A stretch of DNA of 64,000 bases from an uncultured Tenacibaculum sp. GTDB lineage: Bacteria; Bacteroidota; Bacteroidia; Flavobacteriales; Flavobacteriaceae. Below are positions 29,979 through 37,251 of this stretch, piece by piece (within the stretch, counting starts at the first letter, position 1; each line of letters opens with the position of its first letter). The stretch is from NCBI RefSeq assembly GCF_947498805.1, contig NZ_CANMLT010000005.1, positions 62,001 to 126,000 of the forward strand, read 5' to 3'. The notes under the pieces are model-generated. The model searched no databases, was not told where the DNA came from, and saw only the letters and a list, made by a program, of their open reading frames with translations. The position numbers and the translations under genes are program-made.

Positions 29979-30038
29979 TACTTAAAAAATAATGCACTCT
30001 CATTTTTTATTCGTTTTTTTGTCTCCTAAAAAATTTGA

Positions 30039-30086
30039 TAAATTTATTTAGGTAACATTTTTAAAAATATTGAACAAAGAAGAAGA
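30039..30086 (+). promoter_or_regulatory. promoter/leader element of the second CHAT pair (copy 2)
   Basis: TAAATTTA (-7-like, 30039-30046), four bases, then GGTAAC (30051). The near-perfect dyad AACATTTTTAAAAATATT lies at 30054-30071, then GAACAAAGAAGAAGAG. It is colinear with copy 1 without gaps. The possible short frame LNKEEEK* (from TTG at 30070) differs from copy 1 mainly by synonymous changes in this part (AAT/AAC, GAA/GAG). Confidence 0.72.
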
Positions 30087-30111
30087 GAAATAATTTAATA
30101 TTTAAAATTTT

Positions 30112-30594
30112 ATGAAACATTTAAACCTACTACACAAAACCCTATTGTTTATTTTTGCTTTTGTTGCATTTAGCTTTACTACAAAGAATAATGCAACAAC
30201 TACAGTAAACGAGCCTTATCGAGAATTAGTTGTAATTACGTTTGATCCAGAATTGACTTTAGACGAAATTACTACAATTCGCGAAAACTTTAAAAACAGT
30301 TTAGATTCTCAAATTGATTTTCAATATATAGCTCATCCCCATGGTAACAAAGAATCTTGGTTGTTATCTGATTCAGGCTTTGATCCTAAAGGGGACAACA
30401 AAACCGCACAAGAAGACAGTGATGAAGACCTAGACAAACCTAAATCTTTTACCACTATTAATTATACTCCATTATATACCAATACTAATGTTGTGCAGAT
30501 TATGATTTTTCAAAACGCAAGCATTGATGATTGGTTAAGTTCTCTTACAGTTAATGATTCTGGAAAGAATTCTGTAAAAATTAACGAACGTTAA
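30112..30594 (+). CDS. small exported protein paired with TPR-CHAT protein 2
   Basis: Unrecognised protein of 160 residues. A signal-like N-terminus (about 1-26, LLHKTLLFIFAFVAFSFTT) has no lipobox Cys. RELVVITFDPELTLDEITTIRENF follows, similar to the core of the lipoprotein before CHAT 1. Then come an acidic stretch (EDSDEDLDK) and a C-terminal VQIMIF...WLSSLTV segment. The stop codon TAA is directly followed by TC, where the signal peptide frame of the next gene begins (see the CHAT 2 entry). The function is unknown. Its position suggests a CHAT substrate or regulator. Confidence 0.72.
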   Translation: MKHLNLLHKTLLFIFAFVAFSFTTKNNATTTVNEPYRELVVITFDPELTLDEITTIRENFKNSLDSQIDFQYIAHPHGNKESWLLSDSGFDPKGDNKTAQEDSDEDLDKPKSFTTINYTPLYTNTNVVQIMIFQNASIDDWLSSLTVNDSGKNSVKINER

Positions 30595-30650
30595 TCATTC
30601 ATAACACAAAAAAAATATTACCCCTTTTATTTTGGCTATTCATTTTTTTA

Positions 30651-33263
30651 GTGAATAGCCAAAACTTGTTAGCTCAAAATACGCTTACTCAAAAACAAGT
30701 TGATAGCATATTAACTTATTCATCAAAAAAAAACAAGCTCAAAACCTTAAAAAACTACATTAATAGTCTCATTAGACAACGTGACTATCCCAGAGCCTTA
30801 AAATATGCTAAAATAGATTTAAACCTAAACAAAGATTCTATAGATAAAAAACATATAGTTTCACTTTATAAAATCGGATATATTTTATCTAAAACAGATT
30901 CTCTTCCTCAAGCTATAGAATATTATAAGAAGCTTGTTGAACATCCAGCTGTTTATCCAAAAAAAACTGGGCAAGCTTATTGTGGAATCGGTCTTATATA
31001 TAGAGAGTTAGGGTTATATGAAGAATCTATAAACTACTACCAGAAAGGCATTAAAAAACTAGAAGGGGAAGGTTTATATAAAACATTATTCACTAGGTAT
31101 ATAAACTATTCCATTGTTCTCAAATACCTCGGCACAAAACAACATCTAGCCACGGCTTTAGAAGTTTTAAAAAAAGCTGAAAAAATATTAGAGGAAAAAA
31201 ACTTCAAAAGTAACGCTAAGTTTTCTTTATATAATCAAATAGCCTTGACTTATACTAATGATTCTGCTTATAATTTTTTAAATGCTAAAACATATTTACT
31301 TAAAAATATTACTACTCCAGACTCGTCAGATTTAGCTACTACTTATAATAACTTGGCTTTTTTATATTTAAAAGAAAAAAGAGATAGCACAGAATATTTT
31401 GTTCAAAAAGGATTACAATATGTTTCAAAACCAATAACTAAATCCAATTTATTAGATAATTATGCAAGTTTTTATTTATTAAAAGATCAAAAGCAAAATG
31501 CTCTCGAAGCTATTCACAGAGCCTTAGAAGTAAATATAGAAGTGGATTTTGACATTTCTACCATTCCTTCAAAAAACTCTCTATTAGAGACTAAAGATAA
31601 AGAACTTCTTATATATTGTTTAAAGAAGAAAGCAGACATACTATACAAGTTATATTTAGAACAAAATAAGCAAGAATATTTAGAACAAATCATTCTTAAC
31701 GTACAAGCTATAGATGATGTTATAAAAATAATATTAGACAATCCAAACTTTTTTGAAACTAACACCAAGTTATTCTGGAGAAAACAAGCTTCAGAAGCTT
31801 ATCTTAAAGGAGCTTATACGGCTAGCTTACTTAAAAAAAATGAACTGGTTTCTTATTTTGTTGAAAAAAACAAAGCTTTATTATTAATTGAAAATATTTT
31901 AAACAACACCTCTTTATCTAAATTACCATCTACTGTAGTTAATCGTGTCCAAAACTTCAACAATGACATTTTAAGAATTGAAGACGCCCTTTACAAGCAA
32001 CAAAAAAATGTTCAAAAGAAATTAAAAGACTCTTTATTTGATCTTAAAACTACATTTAAAAACTTTAAAGATTCTTTAAAAATAGCTTATCCATTACACT
32101 ATAATAGTTATTTAAGCTTTGATATACTCCCATTGGCTTCCCTTCAAAAAAGCCTTGACTCTGAAGAGATTAACATATCGTTTATCTGGGATACTTTTTT
32201 AGATAAAAAAGAAGCTCTTATTATTCTCTTTACAACCAAAGAACATAGTGAAACTGTTGTTTTAAATGGAATAAATTTTCAGAACCTTAAAAACACACTA
32301 AATAGGTATAAAAAATTAATTAGAATTCCTTTAACCACTAAAAAACAGCTTGATTCCTTTTACGGAATTTCAAACAGTTTATATACACAACTTTTCCCTA
32401 CTGAGAAATTAAGGCAATTGATATTAAATAAAAATATCACTATTATTCCTGACAATAAACTGTCTAATATTCCTTTCGAATCTTTAGTTATAGATAATAC
32501 GGTTAAAACTTATTTAATAGAAAAAAGTAATATTCATTATTCTTATTCCAATTCTTTTAATTCTTACAATAACTTAATAGAAAGAAATACCAATCAAGAA
32601 TTTATTGGTTTTGCTCCGGTAGACTTTTCTTCTTCTAATAAAGTTACATTAGAAAGTACTAAAGAAGAAATTAATACTATTAATAAAATTTTAAATGGTA
32701 ATGCTTTTTTGTATGAAAAAGCCTCTAAACAACAATTTATAGACAATAGTTCTAATTCTAAAATCATTCATTTAGCAACTCATGCTAACGGTAACACAAG
32801 TACTCCTCATATTTACTTTTACGATGAAGAAATGAGTCTTAATGAAGTGTATTCTCATAAAAACAATGCAGACTTGGTTGTTTTAAGCGCATGTGAAACC
32901 AACTTAGGAAAAATCAAGCAGGGAGAAGGAGTGTTTAGCTTAGCACGCGGATTCTTTTTCTCTGGAACAAAATCAGTAATTTCTTCATTATGGAATGTAA
33001 ATGATAAAGCTACCACAAGTATAATGACTGACTTTTATAAAAACTTGAAAGAACATCAGTCTAAAAGTGAAGCTTTAAACAATGCTAAAAGAAAGTATTT
33101 AAAAAATCATTCTCTAGCAGAGAAATCGCCGTACTATTGGGCTTCTTTTGTATTAATTGGTGACACTTCTAACACCTTCTCTACTAATTACTTTCTGTAT
33201 TTTTCTCTAGGCTTTGTGATAGCTATTTCTATTATTTTATTTTTTTTCAAAAAAAGAGGGTAA
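30651..33263 (+). CDS. TPR-CHAT domain protein 2 (start codon uncertain)
   Basis: Paralogue of the first CHAT protein. It has 870 residues from the GTG at 30651: TPR array (about 30-400), CHAT domain (about 560-845) with His in IIHLATHAN (about 708) and Cys in LSACETN (about 746), and a C-terminal membrane helix (FLYFSLGFVIAISIILFFF). The stretch EALNNAKRxYLKNHSLAEK and the following YYWASFVLIGDT are shared with CHAT 1. In-frame sequence upstream of the GTG encodes a good signal peptide, KKILPLLFWLFIFLVNSQ. No ATG, GTG or TTG starts it: the expected TAATG overlap with the previous gene reads TAATC (30592-30596). Either ATC/ATT is used, or the export signal has been lost. Confidence 0.85.
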   Translation: MNSQNLLAQNTLTQKQVDSILTYSSKKNKLKTLKNYINSLIRQRDYPRALKYAKIDLNLNKDSIDKKHIVSLYKIGYILSKTDSLPQAIEYYKKLVEHPAVYPKKTGQAYCGIGLIYRELGLYEESINYYQKGIKKLEGEGLYKTLFTRYINYSIVLKYLGTKQHLATALEVLKKAEKILEEKNFKSNAKFSLYNQIALTYTNDSAYNFLNAKTYLLKNITTPDSSDLATTYNNLAFLYLKEKRDSTEYFVQKGLQYVSKPITKSNLLDNYASFYLLKDQKQNALEAIHRALEVNIEVDFDISTIPSKNSLLETKDKELLIYCLKKKADILYKLYLEQNKQEYLEQIILNVQAIDDVIKIILDNPNFFETNTKLFWRKQASEAYLKGAYTASLLKKNELVSYFVEKNKALLLIENILNNTSLSKLPSTVVNRVQNFNNDILRIEDALYKQQKNVQKKLKDSLFDLKTTFKNFKDSLKIAYPLHYNSYLSFDILPLASLQKSLDSEEINISFIWDTFLDKKEALIILFTTKEHSETVVLNGINFQNLKNTLNRYKKLIRIPLTTKKQLDSFYGISNSLYTQLFPTEKLRQLILNKNITIIPDNKLSNIPFESLVIDNTVKTYLIEKSNIHYSYSNSFNSYNNLIERNTNQEFIGFAPVDFSSSNKVTLESTKEEINTINKILNGNAFLYEKASKQQFIDNSSNSKIIHLATHANGNTSTPHIYFYDEEMSLNEVYSHKNNADLVVLSACETNLGKIKQGEGVFSLARGFFFSGTKSVISSLWNVNDKATTSIMTDFYKNLKEHQSKSEALNNAKRKYLKNHSLAEKSPYYWASFVLIGDTSNTFSTNYFLYFSLGFVIAISIILFFFKKRG

Positions 33264-33361
33264 CAAAAAGATAGAATAGGAACTGTTTAGAAAACAACCT
33301 TTATTTAAAAAAAAATAATTCATATTAATCAACGTAATTCTCATAGAATGGAAAGCTTTAT
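33264..33361. other. AT-rich spacer after CHAT 2
   Basis: No gene, tRNA or clear terminator is seen here. The region contains an A9 run and leads into a degenerate HTH-like remnant. Confidence 0.4.
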
Positions 33362-33532
33362 ACCAAACAAGTCTCCCAAAGTTATCCACTACAATTGTAC
33401 TCATTAGAAAAAGGAAATAATTGAATTAACACGTTTAGTTGTATAAAAGCTCTTACGTTGGAATTAATTTTAGGTTTAAATATTGAAGTTCGTCGTCTCA
33501 TTTGGGAAAATTGCTATTCCAAACTTATTTAA
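33362..33532 (+). pseudogene. remnant of an XRE/HipB-type helix-turn-helix protein
   Basis: Frame 33362-33532 reads TKQVSQSYPLQLYSLEKGNN, an in-frame TGA at 33422-33424, then INTFSCIKALTLELILGLNI EVRR. LEKG and TFxxxIKALxLEL are hallmark pieces of the recognition and following helices of XRE regulators such as HipB-type antitoxins. No start codon is in frame and the stop breaks it. I read it as a decayed regulator gene. Chance similarity is possible because it is short. Confidence 0.45.
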
Positions 33533-33545
33533 AATAAGTTTATTA

Positions 33546-33581
33546 ATACGAGAGATTGTCTGTACAGACAATCTCTCGTAT
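33546..33581 (-). terminator. perfect 36-bp palindrome, terminator of the lipoprotein gene
   Basis: Arms ATACGAGAGATTGTCTGT and its exact complement meet with no spacer. A hairpin with a GTAC tetraloop and a 16-bp stem results. It begins 5 bp after the end of the minus-strand lipoprotein gene and is flanked by short T/A tracts. Termination is the likely role. Confidence 0.75.
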
Positions 33582-33585
33582 TTTA

Positions 33586-34302
33586 TCATAACATTCTATC
33601 TCGTAAAATAAACACAAATGATTTTGCTCTATTAGGATTAAAGTTCTCTGGTAAATAACTTCCTTCTCCGTTTGTATTTAAGATTAAACCATCACTAAAC
33701 AAAACAAAATTGTCTAAACTCCACAAACATGAAAGTGTATTATAGTTTTCAAAGTAAGTAGAAAAATCTTGAATCTCATTCACATATGTATTTTTATTAG
33801 GAAAATACAATTCTAACTTACTGTTCTCTAATATTTCAATTAAATATTGATAATAGTACATATTAGAACTTAGAATACCACCCCATCGAATTGAATTAGG
33901 GCTTGTAGTTTTTGGAGGAGGTATTGGAGCTCCTGCACTTGGACTAATATGCCAATTATATGAGTTAAACTGCTCTTGAAAAGCTATTTCAAAAGGGTTA
34001 TCTTCTTTATCTGAGTCTAGCACATCACTTAAATCTATTTTAGTGATATTTTGCGATGCAATTTTTAAATAAAAATAGTCTCTTGCTTCCTTGTTCTCTA
34101 AAAGTGTTTTCCCTACTAAAAAAGATGTCATAAACATTATACGCTCTTTTTCATTCTTAACCACATTAGTTTGAGACTCACTAATAGATAATTCTCTTTT
34201 TTCCCCCTTTTGTAACTTTTGAACAATTTCTAATTCCTCATTGTTTTGTGTACAAGAAGTACAAAATACAAGACCTACACAAATTAATTTTAAAAGTTTC
34301 AT
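33586..34302 (-). CDS. lipoprotein of unknown function, likely target of the LytTR system
   Basis: Unrecognised protein of 238 residues. The SpII signal MKLLKLICVGLVFCTSC gives a lipidated Cys near residue 17. The rest is soluble with no repeats. A short Pro-rich segment (SAGAPIPPPKTTSP) lies near the middle and the C-terminus is ...FVFILRDRML. It is downstream of the LytTR response regulator on the same strand but separated by 104 bp. That gap holds two 15-bp direct repeats 21 bp apart and a TATTTTTG box, so it probably has its own promoter controlled by that regulator. Confidence 0.75.
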   Translation of the reverse strand: MKLLKLICVGLVFCTSCTQNNEELEIVQKLQKGEKRELSISESQTNVVKNEKERIMFMTSFLVGKTLLENKEARDYFYLKIASQNITKIDLSDVLDSDKEDNPFEIAFQEQFNSYNWHISPSAGAPIPPPKTTSPNSIRWGGILSSNMYYYQYLIEILENSKLELYFPNKNTYVNEIQDFSTYFENYNTLSCLWSLDNFVLFSDGLILNTNGEGSYLPENFNPNRAKSFVFILRDRML

Positions 34303-34328
34303 AAATTACTTTTTAATATTTCTAGTGT

Positions 34329-34336
34329 CAAAAATA
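34329..34336 (-). promoter_or_regulatory. -7 box of the lipoprotein gene
   Basis: The minus strand reads TATTTTTG, 26 bp before the ATG at 34302. The -33 region at the expected distance is a poor match to TTTG, which fits an activator-dependent promoter. Confidence 0.55.
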
Positions 34337-34363
34337 CAAAGGAACTTGAGGTATTAACATCAC

Positions 34364-34399
34364 AGTTCATATTCGCTTACACTTAGTTCAAATTCGCTT
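34364..34399. promoter_or_regulatory. tandem LytTR-like binding sites
   Basis: AGTTCATATTCGCTT (34364-34378) and AGTTCAAATTCGCTT (34385-34399) differ at one base and are exactly 21 bp apart (two helical turns). ACAGTTCAT at the first copy fits the LytTR consensus [TA][AC][CA]GTTN[AG][TG]. The second copy fits partly. They lie about 28-63 bp upstream of the -7 box of the lipoprotein gene, the expected activator position. Confidence 0.7.
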
Positions 34400-34406
34400 T
34401 TCAACT

Positions 34407-35141
34407 TTAGAATAAATCCTTAAGTACCAAGTCTTTTCTTCTTGTAGCTACTGGTATTTGAACTCCTGTTTTAGTAATAAGAAACCCTTCGTTTGTATAT
34501 TTTGTTATATAGGCCTTGTTTACAATAAACGATTGATGACATTTTATAAATCTCTTTTTATCAAGTAACTCCTCCACTTTTTTCATTGGTTTAGATATTA
34601 CTATGTTTTCTTCAAAGAGATAAAATGTTGTATAGTTTCCTTCGGATTTACAATATAAAATATCATCAAAAGACACTAAATGTTGTGTATCCAAAGTCTT
34701 CAACACAATTTTACGATGTTCTCCTTCTCGATAATAATGATTTGCAATATTTACTGAACTGCCTGTTGTATTCTCTTTCTCTATTGTATTTATAGCTTTA
34801 TTAACTGCTTCTTTAAATTCATCATCATCAATAGGTTTCAATAAATAATCTAAAGCGCCCAAACGTATTGCCTTGATTGCGTGAGAGTCAAATCCAGTAA
34901 CAAATATTACCTTAAAATTAACTTCTTCTAAGGATGCTAAAATATCAAAACTTGTACCATCACCAAGATCAACATCCATAAAAACCAATTGCGGCTGATA
35001 TCTTTTAATTTTCTCAATCCCTTCTTTTACAGAAATCGCTTCATCAACAATTGTCAACTCATTTCTAAAATCTTGAAAGACCTTTTTCTTCAAGTTCTCT
35101 CGAATATGTCTTTCATCTTCAACAATCAATGTTTTTAACAT
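34407..35141 (-). CDS. LytTR-family response regulator
   Basis: Response regulator of 244 residues. The receiver domain (about 1-120) has the phosphoacceptor Asp in VFMDVDLGDG (about residue 56), FVTGFDSHAIKA (switch Thr) and the KPID Lys. The LytTR DNA-binding domain (about 145-244) has ILYCKSEGNYTTFYL and FIKCHQSFIVNKAYI. It starts 3 bp after the kinase stop codon, so the two form an operon. The likely DNA sites are the 21-bp spaced repeats directly downstream of this gene. Confidence 0.94.
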   Translation of the reverse strand: MLKTLIVEDERHIRENLKKKVFQDFRNELTIVDEAISVKEGIEKIKRYQPQLVFMDVDLGDGTSFDILASLEEVNFKVIFVTGFDSHAIKAIRLGALDYLLKPIDDDEFKEAVNKAINTIEKENTTGSSVNIANHYYREGEHRKIVLKTLDTQHLVSFDDILYCKSEGNYTTFYLFEENIVISKPMKKVEELLDKKRFIKCHQSFIVNKAYITKYTNEGFLITKTGVQIPVATRRKDLVLKDLF

Positions 35142-35144
35142 CTC

Positions 35145-36998
35145 TTAAAATAATTTATATGGAATTTTTAACTCAACTCTTGTTCCGGTTTCTCCTTTTT
35201 TCAATTCTTTTTTATTAACAATAACTATTCCTTTTCCGGTCATTTTCTTTAAAAACTCATCAATTAATTTTACAGAAGATTTTCTATTCAAACCATTCTC
35301 ATCAATACCTATTCCATCATCATCAATCACACAATTAATATATTTTTCTTTTAAATTAAGACGAATATTTAAATTTCCTTCTCTCCCATTTTTACCAAAT
35401 CCATGAATGATAGCATTCTCAACAAATGGTTGTAATAGCATAGGTGGTATTAAAACTTCATCTTCATCTTCATCTTCATCTTCAATATTGTTTTCTATGG
35501 TATAGTTAAACTTCCCTTCAAATCTAAATTGCTGTAATTCTATATAGTTTTGTAACGATTCCAACTCATCCTCAATAGGGACATAATTTTTAGTAGAGTT
35601 CTCAAAAACTCCTCTAAGTAATTTTGAAAATTTTTGAATGTATTTAATGGATTGTTCTTTATCTTCTTCTATATTGTTTTTAATCAAACTCAAACTATTA
35701 AATGTAAAATGTGGATTCATTTGAGATCGTAACAATCTTTGATGCAATAAAAAGTTATCTTGTTCTATTTTAAATCTTCGTTGCCTATAAAAATTCAATA
35801 CCAACACTCCAATCACCAAAGCTACCAATAAAAGAACGACTAAAATATATTGATTTCTTTCATAAATAAAATTCTCTGTTTCTATATCCCTCTTTTCCTT
35901 TTCCAGGGCAATTTCTTTCTCAAATGCAACTTTGGAAGCTTTCAACTCACTTTCAATTCTTTCTACATAGTTTTTATCTTGGTATTTAAATATAGAATCC
36001 AAGCGCCCAACTACCTTAGTCAAATTTTCTTTTCTAAGATAAGAAGTTACCAAACTATTTTTTAAAGCTGCTCGCTGATTATCATATTCAACATTATCCA
36101 AGCCTAAACTAAATATAGAATCTATATATTTTTGCGCTACATCATACTTTTTCAATCCAATATGCGAGTCTGACAAATTTATATAGTTATTAATGAGCCT
36201 AGATTTTATTAAATTTTTTTCTGGTAAAACTTTCGTGTAAGACAATGCTTTATTAAACGAAACGATGGCTTTTTTATACAATTTATTAGTATTGTAATAA
36301 TACCCTAAAGACGCATGTAACTGATTTTTACCAACTGTTTCTAGGTGGTTTTCATACTTAAAATTAGACAGCATGTCATATGCTTTCTCTTGATTCCCCA
36401 AACTACTATACATGACTGCATTAGCAATGTATGAAGTTGCATAATTTGCAGTATCGCCTGCTTTCAAAAACATATTTGCTGCTATAATACCAGCTTCTAA
36501 AGCCTCTCTGTTTTTTTCTAAAGCTACTTTTAATTGGTTTTTAAAATCATATACATGTGCTTTATATGCATAATCCTCATCATCAAGTAATGAAAGTAAT
36601 TTTTCATTTATTTTCTCCGCATTGAGGTAATCATTTTTACTTAAAAAATAAACATCCCTTAATGCTCTAAAATATAAAAGTTCCCTATCTGACTTTATTT
36701 TTTCTTTAGTAAAAGAAACCACATACGTTAATGTATCGAGAACGCTATCAAAATTTCCCAATCTATAATTAATTCGAGAAGACATGTAAGAATATTCTCT
36801 TTTTAATGAATCAGACAACTTCCCTTTTGGAATACTTTGTAGCTCTTCTAAATAATATGCTAAGGAGTCTGTTTCTAAATTAAGTTTAGTTTCAAAAAAA
36901 TGAGGCAACCTAAATTCTTCTGAAGTATCAACATTTTTTTTGCACCCAATAACTGTAAAAAGACAAGATAGTAGCGATAGTAGTAGTAATCTTTTCAT
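35145..36998 (-). CDS. LytS-type sensor histidine kinase with periplasmic TPRs
   Basis: Sensor kinase of 617 residues. An SpII-like signal with lipobox VIGC gives a Cys near residue 19. TPR-like repeats follow to about 330. A membrane helix spans about 380-400 (YILVVLLLVALVIGVLVLNFY). Then comes a His_kinase domain with LLRSQMNPHFTFNSLSLIKNN (phospho-His about 426) and an ATPase domain with LLQPFVENAIIHGFGKNG and DDDGIGID. An acidic run of repeated Glu-Asp just before LIPPMLLQPF is encoded by four GATGAA-type hexamers (around 35457-35482). It forms an operon with the LytTR regulator. Confidence 0.92.
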   Translation of the reverse strand: MKRLLLLSLLSCLFTVIGCKKNVDTSEEFRLPHFFETKLNLETDSLAYYLEELQSIPKGKLSDSLKREYSYMSSRINYRLGNFDSVLDTLTYVVSFTKEKIKSDRELLYFRALRDVYFLSKNDYLNAEKINEKLLSLLDDEDYAYKAHVYDFKNQLKVALEKNREALEAGIIAANMFLKAGDTANYATSYIANAVMYSSLGNQEKAYDMLSNFKYENHLETVGKNQLHASLGYYYNTNKLYKKAIVSFNKALSYTKVLPEKNLIKSRLINNYINLSDSHIGLKKYDVAQKYIDSIFSLGLDNVEYDNQRAALKNSLVTSYLRKENLTKVVGRLDSIFKYQDKNYVERIESELKASKVAFEKEIALEKEKRDIETENFIYERNQYILVVLLLVALVIGVLVLNFYRQRRFKIEQDNFLLHQRLLRSQMNPHFTFNSLSLIKNNIEEDKEQSIKYIQKFSKLLRGVFENSTKNYVPIEDELESLQNYIELQQFRFEGKFNYTIENNIEDEDEDEDEVLIPPMLLQPFVENAIIHGFGKNGREGNLNIRLNLKEKYINCVIDDDGIGIDENGLNRKSSVKLIDEFLKKMTGKGIVIVNKKELKKGETGTRVELKIPYKLF

Positions 36999-37251
36999 AT
37001 GAATTGAAAATAATTTAACAAAACTAGTTATTTTCTTTGTATATCATTCATTTATTTAAATCTTGAAGATTTTAATATCTATTTCCGTTTATACTTAAAC
37101 AAGTAAAACATATAAAAACCTATCCATAAAACAAATAATCATTAAGTCTCGTCAATTTTGAATTTATAGTTCACAGATATGAATTGGTCTTAAAAGAAAC
37201 ATTTTCTACTCCTATATTCGTCCATACAATTGATAACCTACTACTAATTTT

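Noticed and set aside
25229..33263. Type III-E CRISPR (Craspase) locus because of TPR-CHAT
   Set aside because: There is no gRAMP, repeat array or adaptation gene. The CHAT proteins carry signal peptides or membrane anchors, unlike the cytoplasmic Craspase subunit.
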